Shown here in pieces: positions 16,170 to 23,745 of a DNA stretch of 64,000 nucleotides. Made by a program: the position numbers and the translations under genes. This stretch comes from Lachnospiraceae bacterium (GTDB lineage: Bacteria > Bacillota > Clostridia > Lachnospirales > Lachnospiraceae): positions 1 to 64,000 of the forward strand of contig JAGAYR010000026.1 of the NCBI GenBank assembly GCA_017940415.1, read 5' to 3'. Within the stretch, counting starts at the first letter, position 1; each line of letters opens with the position of its first letter. The notes under the pieces are model-generated. The model was not told the DNA's origin and made no database searches. It saw nothing but the letters and a program-made list of their open reading frames with translations.

Positions 16170-16958
16170 ATGAAAAAGAGTAAGATTTTGGCAACTCTCA
16201 TGTGCGGAGTTCTTACCGCGGGTTTTATCACTGCTTGCGGCCCCATTCATGAGTCAACTTTTACCGTAGGATTCGATGCGGAATTTCCTCCTTACGGCTA
16301 TATGGACGACAACGGAGAGTACACCGGATTCGACCTTGAGCTTGCTGAGGAAGTCTGCAAGCGTAACGGTTGGGAGCTGGTTAAGCAGCCCATCGACTGG
16401 GATGCCAAGGACGCTGAGCTTAATTCCGGAACCATCGACTGCATCTGGAACGGATTTACCATTAACGGACGTGAAGACCAGTACACCTTCACCGAACCTT
16501 ATGTAGATAACAGCCAGGTAGTTATCGTGGCAGAGGGAAGCGGAATTTCTGCACTTGCGGATCTTGCGGATAAGAACGTTGGTGTTCAGAAGGATTCATC
16601 CGCACTTGCGGCTCTTGAGTCTGATTCTTCGACCCTTGCTTCTACCTTCGCAAGCCTTACCCAGTACGGCGATTACAACACCGCTTATCTTGATCTTAAG
16701 CAGGGCGTTCTTGATGCAATCTGCATTGATATCGGTGTAGCAAATTACCTTCTCGGACAGACTGACGGCGGCTTCGTAATCTTAGACGAGCAGCTTGCAA
16801 CAGAGCAGTACGGTGTAGGATTCAAGCTTGGAAATACTGAGCTCAGAGACAAGGTTCAGAAGACTCTCGAGGAGATGGCTGCTGACGGAACACTTGCTCA
16901 GATTGCCGACAAGTACGCTGATTTCGGTATCCCTGAATCTGTTTGCCTCGGAAAATAA
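16170..16958 (+). CDS. Polar amino-acid ABC transporter, substrate-binding lipoprotein
   Basis: Extracytoplasmic receptor of a polar amino-acid importer (family 3 solute-binding protein, SBP_bac_3). The 262-residue protein has a lipobox (GFITAC, Cys at about residue 23), then the family's FTVGFDAEFPPYGYMDDNGEYTGFD start, and CIWNGFTINGRED, corresponding to the ligand-contacting segment. It heads a three-gene operon with permease and ATPase. The exact substrate (for example cystine, Glu or His) cannot be assigned from the sequence. Ribosome site GAGGAG at 16157. Confidence 0.93.
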   Translation: MKKSKILATLMCGVLTAGFITACGPIHESTFTVGFDAEFPPYGYMDDNGEYTGFDLELAEEVCKRNGWELVKQPIDWDAKDAELNSGTIDCIWNGFTINGREDQYTFTEPYVDNSQVVIVAEGSGISALADLADKNVGVQKDSSALAALESDSSTLASTFASLTQYGDYNTAYLDLKQGVLDAICIDIGVANYLLGQTDGGFVILDEQLATEQYGVGFKLGNTELRDKVQKTLEEMAADGTLAQIADKYADFGIPESVCLGK

Positions 16959-16961
16959 TAC

Positions 16962-17615
16962 ATGTCATTAGATGTTATATTTTTAAAACTTATGAGCGGT
17001 ATGGGAGTTACGGTGTCAATCTTCCTTTTGACACTGCTCTTTTCCATACCGCTCGGTTTGCCTATAACCCTTGCCAGGATGAGTAAGAATAAGACGCTTT
17101 CCGTTATTTCCGGAATATATATTTCCGTGATGAGGGGAACGCCTCTTATGCTTCAGATCATCGTTATCTATTTCCTTCCCTATTACGGATTCGGATTAAA
17201 TGTAACTGCGGAGTATCGTTTTGTTGCCGTAATAATCGCATTCTCACTTAATTATGCTGCATATTTTGCTGAGATCTACAGATCCGGAATCCAGTCTATC
17301 CCTAAGGGTCAGTATGAGGCCGCTCAGATACTGGGCTATTCACCTTCACAGACTTTTATAAGGATCGTAATGCCTCAGATGTTCAAAAGAGTACTTCCCG
17401 CAATGACCAACGAGATCATTACACTGGTCAAGGACACATCTCTTTCTTTTGCGATAGCGACTGCGGAGATGTTTACCATGGCAAAGCAGATCGCTGCCAA
17501 GGAAGCAAGTTTGATGCCCCTCATGGTTGCGGGAGTTTTCTATTATATTTTCAACTTCATCGTTGCAATCGTATGTAAGAAAGTTGAAAAGAAATACGAT
17601 TATTACAAGATTTAG
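16962..17615 (+). CDS. Polar amino-acid ABC transporter permease (HisM type)
   Basis: A 217-residue inner-membrane permease with about five membrane helices and the EAA loop (EAAQILGYSPSQTFIRIVMPQ), which contacts the ATPase. The early segment SIFLLTLLFSIPLGLPITLARMS is typical of HisM/GlnP permeases. It starts 3 nt after the binding-protein stop. After its stop comes a 27-nt palindromic repeat arm (17618-17644) that separates it from the ATPase gene. Confidence 0.93.
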   Translation: MSLDVIFLKLMSGMGVTVSIFLLTLLFSIPLGLPITLARMSKNKTLSVISGIYISVMRGTPLMLQIIVIYFLPYYGFGLNVTAEYRFVAVIIAFSLNYAAYFAEIYRSGIQSIPKGQYEAAQILGYSPSQTFIRIVMPQMFKRVLPAMTNEIITLVKDTSLSFAIATAEMFTMAKQIAAKEASLMPLMVAGVFYYIFNFIVAIVCKKVEKKYDYYKI

Positions 17616-17617
17616 AG

Positions 17618-17644
17618 GAAACAGGGGGACGGTTCTACTGTTTC
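17618..17644 (+). repeat. Single arm of GAAACAG/GGGGACGG palindromic element
   Basis: 27 nt starting GAAACAGGGGGACGGTTC and ending CTGTTTC. The ends are themselves inverted (GAAACAG/CTGTTTC). It matches the arms at 18422 and 24688 with few changes. The second arm is absent here. It lies inside the ABC operon, between permease and ATPase. Confidence 0.85.
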
Positions 17645-17660
17645 ATTCAAGGAATAAAGC

Positions 17661-18416
17661 ATGGAGCTTCTGAGAGTTGAAAATTGCAGAAAGAAATATG
17701 ACGGAGAGGAGATACTGAAAGGTATCTCGTTGTCCGTTAATCAGGGTGAAGTTGTATCCGTTATCGGTCCTTCCGGTTCGGGTAAATCCACCTTTTTAAG
17801 ATGTGCCTGCATGCTTGAGACCATGGATGGCGGGGCACTGTCTTATGCGGGCAAAACGGCTGCCAAGGAAGAAGAGGGTAAAGTCGTTTATGCTTCTCAT
17901 CAGGAATTAAAAGAGATCAGAAAAACCTTCGGTCTCGTGTTCCAGAATTTCAATCTTTTTCCTCATTACACGGTTTTGAAAAATGTAGTCGAACCTCAGA
18001 TGATTGCAGGAAAGAGTAAGGAAGAAGCAGAGAAGAAAGCTTTGGAATGTCTGGAAAAACTTGGTCTTTCCGATAAGGCCAAAAATTATCCCTGCCAGCT
18101 TTCCGGAGGTCAGCAGCAGAGAGTATCGATAGCAAGGGCTCTGGCTCTGGAACCTAAAGTTTTATTTTTCGACGAACCCACATCGGCACTTGATCCCGAA
18201 CTTACCGGAGAAGTTCTAAAGGTTATCAGGGATCTTGCCGCATTACATATGACCATGATCATAGTCACTCACGAGATGAGCTTTGCTAAAGAAGTCTCGG
18301 ATCGCATTATCTTCATGGAAAACGGCGTTATCCGTGCCCAGGGCTCCCCCGATGAACTCTTTGCATCGGATGATGAGAGACTCAAGGCGTTTATGGGAAG
18401 ATTAAACGGTAACTAA
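17661..18416 (+). CDS. Polar amino-acid ABC transporter ATP-binding protein
   Basis: The ATPase of the importer encoded just upstream. At 251 residues it has Walker A GPSGSGKS (about residue 37), the Q-loop in LVFQNFNLFPH, the signature LSGGQQQR, Walker B VLFFDEPTSALDPE and the H-loop VTHEMSFAKEV, all intact. A short insertion (residues about 65-85, YAGKTAAKEEEGKVVYASHQ) follows Walker A, as in several Clostridia homologues. It is separated from the permease gene by the repeat arm. Confidence 0.95.
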   Translation: MELLRVENCRKKYDGEEILKGISLSVNQGEVVSVIGPSGSGKSTFLRCACMLETMDGGALSYAGKTAAKEEEGKVVYASHQELKEIRKTFGLVFQNFNLFPHYTVLKNVVEPQMIAGKSKEEAEKKALECLEKLGLSDKAKNYPCQLSGGQQQRVSIARALALEPKVLFFDEPTSALDPELTGEVLKVIRDLAALHMTMIIVTHEMSFAKEVSDRIIFMENGVIRAQGSPDELFASDDERLKAFMGRLNGN

Positions 18417-18421
18417 AACAT

Positions 18422-18486
18422 GAAACAAGGGGACGGTTCTGCTGTTTCAGGAGTTCATTGAAACAGCAGAACCGTCCCCTTGTTTC
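18422..18486. repeat. Complete palindromic element, two 27-nt arms and 11-nt centre
   Basis: The left arm 18422-18448 begins GAAACAAGGGGACGGTTC. The right arm 18460-18486 is its perfect reverse complement, and the 11-nt centre is 18449-18459. It lies between the ABC operon and a convergent gene whose TGA stop (18487-18485) is formed partly by the element. It can form a long hairpin in both directions and may act as a terminator. Confidence 0.95.
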
Positions 18487-19069
18487 ATTCTTCTTTCAGC
18501 ACCTCTTTCGGTGCAAAAAACATATCCTTTCCGATAAGCCCCATTAACGCTCCGCGGTTATATCTGCTGTTGCACGCCTCAATGAGGTTAGCTTCAAGCT
18601 GCTCTGCGGTAGGCTCAACATACGCTTTTCGGGATTTGTAACCCACAACATTTCCTATTGTGATGATCGTATAGGGCATGAGTCCGCACAATCCTACAAA
18701 AAACAGAAGCTGAAATGGAAGTGCATCTGAGAGAGCAACTCCGACAAAACCCAAAACTGCCATGCCGATAAACAGTGAAAGCATCTTTACGCTTCTTATC
18801 ACTTCATCCAGTTTTCTGCCGGAGTCGTTTTGATATCTTTCAGCACAATGGGAGCAATATCCTCCCCAGCATTTGACCCAGTCTCCATATTCTTTGGTCT
18901 CTATTTTCTTATCATCCATTACACTGCGCTCGAGTTTTTTATGAACACAGGAATAATCTCCTCCGAAAAAGGGTATGGGAGTAAGCTCTTTTCCGCAGTT
19001 AGGACATACATCCCCTTCTTCCAGTGCTGCATAATAAAGATCAGTATTTCCGTAAATCAGTTTTTCCAT
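18485..19069 (-). CDS. Zinc-ribbon membrane protein, unknown function
   Basis: A 194-residue protein with two CxxC pairs (VCPNCGKEL near residue 22 and YCSHCAERY near residue 72) that probably form a zinc ribbon, followed by two membrane helices (LFIGMAVLGFVGVALSDALPF and LLFFVGLCGLMPYTIITIG). The tail is cytoplasmic and helical. The frame is open from 19141, but ATG 19069 has AGGAG 7 nt before it and is preferred. Its stop codon is partly made of the palindromic element. No family is recognised. Confidence 0.7.
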   Translation of the reverse strand: MEKLIYGNTDLYYAALEEGDVCPNCGKELTPIPFFGGDYSCVHKKLERSVMDDKKIETKEYGDWVKCWGGYCSHCAERYQNDSGRKLDEVIRSVKMLSLFIGMAVLGFVGVALSDALPFQLLFFVGLCGLMPYTIITIGNVVGYKSRKAYVEPTAEQLEANLIEACNSRYNRGALMGLIGKDMFFAPKEVLKEE

Positions 19070-19112
19070 TTGCATCTCCTGTGGCTTTTGGGTGATGTTT
19101 GCCTCACTGACT

Positions 19113-19141
19113 ATTGTATGTTTTTGCAGGTGCCATATCAA
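19113..19141 (-). promoter_or_regulatory. Promoter of minus-strand zinc-ribbon gene
   Basis: On the minus strand: TTGATA (19141-19136), 17-nt spacer, TACAAT (19118-19113). Confidence 0.65.
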
Positions 19142-19175
19142 TAGAAACAGTGGGCGTTTCAGTTATTTTTTCGTT

Positions 19176-19205
19176 TTGACATAAAAATGTGAGGAGGGGT
19201 AAAAT
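19176..19205 (+). promoter_or_regulatory. Possible promoter producing a near-leaderless transcript
   Basis: TTGACA (19176-19181), 18-nt spacer, TAAAAT (19200-19205). It would start transcripts near 19212, about 6 nt before the ATG at 19218. It competes with the reading of AGGAGGGG (19192-19199) as a ribosome site. Confidence 0.4.
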
Positions 19206-19242
19206 GAAAGCCGAATTATGTCAAAATCAGCTAAATGGATAA
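19204..19242 (+). CDS. Possible 12-codon upstream ORF
   Basis: ATG 19204, 4 nt after AGGAGGGG, opens MKAELCQNQLNG and a TAA, overlapping the next gene's start in another frame. It could be a coupling peptide for the 19218 gene. If the promoter at 19176-19205 is real, this ORF would not be transcribed. Confidence 0.25.
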   Translation: MKAELCQNQLNG

Positions 19243-19880
19243 TTTGCATATGGTGCTTCCTTTATGCGGTGATACTTGTTATCGCCCTTAAGTATGAAGC
19301 GGGGGTCCCCATAGGAGATCTGGGGAGTATCAATCTGCATGCTCTGAACAATGCTTTCAGAGGTCTATTCGGTTATGACCGTGCGGGAGGATATTTCAGG
19401 TCTCTTTATATTTTCACGGAAATTCTGGGCGCAATCTCGATTCTTGCCTGTCTGTTCTGGATGGCTCTCGGTGTTAAGGATATTATCAAGTATCGTGATA
19501 TCAACGATGTGGACAAGAGTATCTTTGCCACATTTCTTCTTTATGTTCTCGCACTTATAGTCTGGAGAGTGGTTCTGGGGCTGTCTGTAAGTTATGCCCC
19601 TGTTTCTGTTCATCCTGCGAGCGCATTGGTGGTTTCTTTTCCCTGCGGTAATACATTTCTGATCATCGTTTCCATGTGCAGCTCCATCTATCTCATAGGC
19701 TATTTTCTGGAAGAAAAGAAAAAGCTTGTTCTTGCCCTCCGCATAGTATGCACAGCCATATTGGTGCTTGGAGTGGTCTTAAGAACCGTAAGCGGGGTAA
19801 ACTGGCTTGCGGACATTCTGGCTGCCATCGGATTTGCCGTTCCGGCAGTGATTCTGTATTCCTTTATCTGCGACGTTTAA
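19218..19880 (+). CDS. PAP2-fold membrane protein lacking catalytic histidines
   Basis: The 220-residue protein has about six membrane helices. SFPCGNT (140-146) sits where PAP2 phosphatases have SFPSGHT. R189-TVSGV-N195-WLA-D199 matches the C3 motif R(x5)H(x3)D with His replaced by Asn. Both histidines essential for the PAP2 phospho-enzyme mechanism are therefore Asn, and the motif-2 Ser is Cys. It is best read as a non-catalytic PAP2-fold membrane protein; a distant hydrophobic family is the alternative. Confidence 0.7.
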   Translation: MSKSAKWIICIWCFLYAVILVIALKYEAGVPIGDLGSINLHALNNAFRGLFGYDRAGGYFRSLYIFTEILGAISILACLFWMALGVKDIIKYRDINDVDKSIFATFLLYVLALIVWRVVLGLSVSYAPVSVHPASALVVSFPCGNTFLIIVSMCSSIYLIGYFLEEKKKLVLALRIVCTAILVLGVVLRTVSGVNWLADILAAIGFAVPAVILYSFICDV

Positions 19881-19893
19881 AACCCCGTTTTCA

Positions 19894-19922
19894 TTGCATG
19901 AATGCTGATTTTATGCTAATAT
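19894..19922 (+). promoter_or_regulatory. Sigma-A-type promoter of hisS operon
   Basis: TTGCAT (19894-19899), 17-nt spacer, extended -10 TGC + TAATAT (19917-19922). The leader contains a CCGGAAGA/TCTTCCGG hairpin (19935-19956). No T-box specifier structure was found. Confidence 0.65.
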
Positions 19923-19990
19923 TTTAAGGATTATCCGGAAGAAAAGGATCTTCCGGTATTATTTCGTTTGTTTAGAAGAAGAGGACTGCT

Positions 19991-21250
19991 ATGGCACTTA
20001 ACAAAAAGCCCGTAACGGGTATGAAAGATATACTTCCCGAGGAGATGGCCATCAGGGAGTACGTACAGAAGGTAATAAGCGAAACCTATGCGGGATTCGG
20101 ATTTACCAGAATTGAAACTCCCTGCGTCGAGACCATCGAGAATCTGACTTCAAAGTCCGGAGGAGATAACGAAAAGCTTATCTTCAGGATTCTTAAAAGA
20201 GGTGAGAAGCTTAACCTTGAGACAGCACAGACTCAGGATGATCTGGTTGATTCCGGACTTCGTTATGATCTGACTGTTCCTCTCGTAAGATATTATTCCA
20301 ATAATTCATCGGTTCTTCCCGCTCCTTTCAAGGCACTTCAGATGGGAAATGTATGGAGAGCCGATCGTCCCCAGAGAGGCCGTTACAGACAGTTCATGCA
20401 GTGTGACATCGATATCCTGGGTGAAGCCGATAATCTGGCTGAGATTGAGCTTATTCTCGCTACGACCACCACTCTCGGAAAACTCGATTTCAAGGGATTT
20501 GAAATCAGGATAAATGACAGAAGACTCCTTAAGGCTATGGCTCAGTGGGCAGGTTTTGCAGAGAGCGATTATGATTCGGTATTTATCACCATCGATAAGA
20601 TGGATAAGATCGGAATCGACGGAGTAAAGGCAGAGCTTCTTGAGAATGGATATGCTGCGGAAACTGTTGAGAAGTATGCAAATCTTCTGAACAAGGCGGT
20701 TAACGGTGAGGCATCACTCGGAAGCATCATGGATACCGTAGGCGAAGAACTTGCCAAGGATCCCGTTACCAATCTCGAAGAGATAATCACTGCGGTTGAA
20801 AGCTCCAAGCAGGCAGATTTCAAGATGGTATTCGATCCTACTCTCGTGAGGGGAATGTCATATTACACAGGTACTATTTTTGAAATTGCGATCCCCGAAT
20901 TCGGAGGAAGCTGCGGAGGCGGCGGAAGATACGATGAGATGGTCGGTAAATTTACCGGACAGAGCGTTCCCGCATGCGGATTCTCCATCGGATTTGAGAG
21001 AATCGTTCTTCTGCTAACCGAGAAGGGATTCAAGGTTCCCGGAAGCGGAGAAGGCAAAGCTTATCTGATCGAAAAAGGAATCTCAGGTGACCGCCTCAGT
21101 GAGATACTTGCGAAGGCAGCGGATGAGAGAAAAGCCGGTAAGAAGATTCTTACCGTCAGAATGAATAAGAATAAGAAGTTCCAGAAAGAACAGCTCACAA
21201 AAGCGGGCTATACGGAATTTGAGGACTTCTACAGGGAGGCACTGAAATGA
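19991..21250 (+). CDS. hisS: Histidyl-tRNA synthetase
   Basis: Charges tRNA-His. At 419 residues, it is a class II synthetase of usual length. It starts KKPVTGMKDILPEEMAIREY and has the motif 2 region GNVWRADRPQRGRYRQFMQCDID, the His-binding VRGMSYYTGTIFEIAIPEFG and the motif 3 end ACGFSIGFER. The C-terminal anticodon-binding domain (about 330-419) ends KKFQKEQLTKAGYTEFEDFY. Its TGA overlaps the aspS ATG by 4 nt (ATGA); the hisS-aspS pair is conserved across Firmicutes. Confidence 0.97.
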   Translation: MALNKKPVTGMKDILPEEMAIREYVQKVISETYAGFGFTRIETPCVETIENLTSKSGGDNEKLIFRILKRGEKLNLETAQTQDDLVDSGLRYDLTVPLVRYYSNNSSVLPAPFKALQMGNVWRADRPQRGRYRQFMQCDIDILGEADNLAEIELILATTTTLGKLDFKGFEIRINDRRLLKAMAQWAGFAESDYDSVFITIDKMDKIGIDGVKAELLENGYAAETVEKYANLLNKAVNGEASLGSIMDTVGEELAKDPVTNLEEIITAVESSKQADFKMVFDPTLVRGMSYYTGTIFEIAIPEFGGSCGGGGRYDEMVGKFTGQSVPACGFSIGFERIVLLLTEKGFKVPGSGEGKAYLIEKGISGDRLSEILAKAADERKAGKKILTVRMNKNKKFQKEQLTKAGYTEFEDFYREALK

Positions 21251-23022
21251 TACAGTCAAGAACTAACAACTGCGGAGAATTAAGAAGCTCCGACGAGGGC
21301 AAGGAAGTTACTCTTTGCGGATGGGTTGAGAACGTAAGAGAAGTCGGAGGAAATCTTTCTTTTATCATACTCAGAGATTTCTACGGAATTACCCAGCTCG
21401 TTGCAGAGACCGAGGATATGGTTTCCGCATTCAAGAATATAACCAAGGAATCAACCGTTCAGGTTACCGGTAAAGTAAGGATCAGAAGCAACAAGAACGA
21501 CAAGATCCCTACCGGAGACATCGAAGTTGTTCCCGATTCGGTTAAGGTTCTCGGCAAAAACAGAAATGCAGAGCTTCCTTTCGAAATTAACAGATCCAAA
21601 GAAGCTGACGAAGCTACCAGACTTAAATACAGATACCTTGATCTCAGAAATCCCGAGGTTAAGAAGAACATAGTACTCAGATGCAATGTTGTTGCCGAGC
21701 TCAGAAAAGCAATGACAGAGGAAGGATTCCTGGAGATCACCACTCCCATACTTACCGCATCATCACCCGAAGGCGCAAGAGACTACCTGGTACCTGCAAG
21801 AAAGCATCCCGGCAAGTTCTATGCACTTCCCCAGGCTCCTCAGCAGTTCAAGCAGCTTCTGATGACATCGGGATTCGACCGATATTTCCAGATCGCACCC
21901 TGCTTCAGAGATGAGGATGCGAGAGGAGATCGTACTCCCGGCGAGTTCTATCAGATGGATATGGAGATGGCATTCGCAACTCAGGATGACGTTCTCGGAG
22001 TACTTGAGAAGGTACTTGTTCCCGTATTTGAAAAGTACGGAATCTATGACCGCATCACTCCCGCACCTTTCAAGAGAATTCCTTTCAGAGAGGCAATGGA
22101 GAAGTACGGCTCGGACAAGCCCGACCTTCGTATTGACCTTGAACTTACCGATGTTACCGATGTTCTCGGAGGAATCGATTTCGAGCCTTTCAAGGGTCAG
22201 TGCATCGAAGCTGTTGTAGTAACAGGATTTAATGCAACCAGAAAACAGATCGATCAGCTTGTTGCTGATGTTGAGGTTCAGACCGCAAGAAAGACCTGCT
22301 GGTTCAGAGTTGATGAAAACGGTGAGATCGTAGGCGGTATTGCCAAGTTCTTACAGCCCATCAAGGAAGAAGTTATCAGCAAGATGAACCTTGAGAACGG
22401 ATGCTTTGTTGGCCTTGCTGCAGGTCCCAAGGCAGCAGCTCTCAAGACTGCAGGAGTTCTTCGTACCAAGCTTGGCGCTCTTTGCCCCGAGCACATGGAT
22501 AAAGAGCAGTACAGCTTTTGCTGGATCGTTGATTTCCCTATGTACGAGATTGGCGAGGAATCAGGCGAGCTTGAGTTCTGCCACAATCCTTTCTCAATGC
22601 CCGTAGGCGGACTTGAGACTCTTGAAAAAGCAGAAAGAGGAGAGATGGATCCTCTTGATATAATGGCCAACCAGTATGACCTTGTTATCAACGGATATGA
22701 GTCAGCTTCAGGTGCTGTAAGAAATCACGATCCCGAGATCATGGTCAAGGCATTCGAACTTGTACGTCTCGGAGAAGCAGAAGTTAAGGCTAAGTTCCCC
22801 GCTATGTACAATGCATTTACTTACGGAGCACCCCCTCACGCAGGAGCTGCACCCGGAGTAGACAGAATGATAATGCTTCTCACCGGCGAAGAGTCCATCA
22901 GAGAAGTTATCACATTCCCCATGAACAAGAATGCGCAGGATGTTATGATGGATGCTCCTTCAGCTGTATCACAGCATCAGCTTGATGAGCTTCATCTCGC
23001 ATGTATTCCCGTAGAAGAATAA
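21247..23022 (+). CDS. aspS: Aspartyl-tRNA synthetase
   Basis: Charges tRNA-Asp. The 591-residue class II synthetase has an N-terminal OB-fold anticodon domain (CGWVENVREVGGNLSFIILRD), motif 1 around FLEITTPILTASSPEGARDYLVP, motif 2 FQIAPCFRDEDARGDRTPGEF, a bacterial GAD insertion (about 285-420) and motif 3 GAAPGVDRMIMLL. Its length suits the bacterial type. An Asp-Asn discriminating or non-discriminating nature cannot be decided here. The next gene starts at the base after its stop. Confidence 0.97.
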   Translation: MIQSRTNNCGELRSSDEGKEVTLCGWVENVREVGGNLSFIILRDFYGITQLVAETEDMVSAFKNITKESTVQVTGKVRIRSNKNDKIPTGDIEVVPDSVKVLGKNRNAELPFEINRSKEADEATRLKYRYLDLRNPEVKKNIVLRCNVVAELRKAMTEEGFLEITTPILTASSPEGARDYLVPARKHPGKFYALPQAPQQFKQLLMTSGFDRYFQIAPCFRDEDARGDRTPGEFYQMDMEMAFATQDDVLGVLEKVLVPVFEKYGIYDRITPAPFKRIPFREAMEKYGSDKPDLRIDLELTDVTDVLGGIDFEPFKGQCIEAVVVTGFNATRKQIDQLVADVEVQTARKTCWFRVDENGEIVGGIAKFLQPIKEEVISKMNLENGCFVGLAAGPKAAALKTAGVLRTKLGALCPEHMDKEQYSFCWIVDFPMYEIGEESGELEFCHNPFSMPVGGLETLEKAERGEMDPLDIMANQYDLVINGYESASGAVRNHDPEIMVKAFELVRLGEAEVKAKFPAMYNAFTYGAPPHAGAAPGVDRMIMLLTGEESIREVITFPMNKNAQDVMMDAPSAVSQHQLDELHLACIPVEE

Positions 23023-23724
23023 ATGAGAATATATCTTCTTGATGTAAGTACATTACAGGATGAGGCAACGGGCGCTGAGCTTTCAGCCCGGGCCCGCAGT
23101 CTCATTGATGATTACAGAGGCTCGAAAGCAGATCAGTGCAAAAGTATTCCCGCACGAGGGCTGGCTCTCGGAGTCGGTATGCTTCTGCAGCTTGCTGCAA
23201 GAGGGTATGTAGAGGATGTTTCAAGGGCTGCTCAGGGAATTCCCATTGAACTTACCGCAGAGGAAGCTGTCAGGATCCTTGCAAGAAACGGTGAAGTCTT
23301 AAAGCTTGCTTACTCCATCGAAAACAGCGGTAAGCCTTATCTCGAACCGGATATCCAGATTCCTGCGGGAGAGAGAGGCATTCCTTTTATAAGCATTTCC
23401 CATTCCGGAAAATATGTCGCACTTGCTCTTTCATATTATGAGATTGGAATCGATATTCAGATCCGCAAGGATATGAATACGGAGAAAATCTCCACCAGAT
23501 ATTTCACCGATAAAGAAACTACATTGATACATAAAGATCCCAATCTTTTCTTTACGATCTGGTCGAGAAAAGAAGCCTGGGGAAAATGCGAAGGCTGCGG
23601 AATAGCCGCCGCGCTGCAGAGGGATTTTTCCGATGTAAGCAAAGGTCTTTCCAGGTTCTATATGTGGAGTGAAAACAATGCTCCCTCCGGTTATGCAATG
23701 TGTGTTTGTGAGAAGATGTCTTGA
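23023..23724 (+). CDS. 4'-phosphopantetheinyl transferase (Sfp family)
   Basis: Transfers phosphopantetheine from CoA to carrier proteins. The 233-residue protein carries the superfamily motifs SISHSGKYVALAL, IGIDIQ (Mg-binding Asp) and FFTIWSRKEAWGKCEG (WxxKEA-like, catalytic Lys). The length and two-lobed layout fit the Sfp rather than the short AcpS type. It begins immediately after the aspS stop (TAA-ATG), so it is translated by coupling. No polyketide or peptide synthetase lies in the window; its carrier protein is unknown. Confidence 0.85.
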   Translation: MRIYLLDVSTLQDEATGAELSARARSLIDDYRGSKADQCKSIPARGLALGVGMLLQLAARGYVEDVSRAAQGIPIELTAEEAVRILARNGEVLKLAYSIENSGKPYLEPDIQIPAGERGIPFISISHSGKYVALALSYYEIGIDIQIRKDMNTEKISTRYFTDKETTLIHKDPNLFFTIWSRKEAWGKCEGCGIAAALQRDFSDVSKGLSRFYMWSENNAPSGYAMCVCEKMS

Positions 23725-23745
23725 TACTCAGAGGAATTTCACTTA

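Noticed and set aside
19882..19990. T-box leader before hisS
   Set aside because: The leader is only about 70 nt after the promoter and lacks the T-box sequence and an antiterminator; only one small hairpin is seen.
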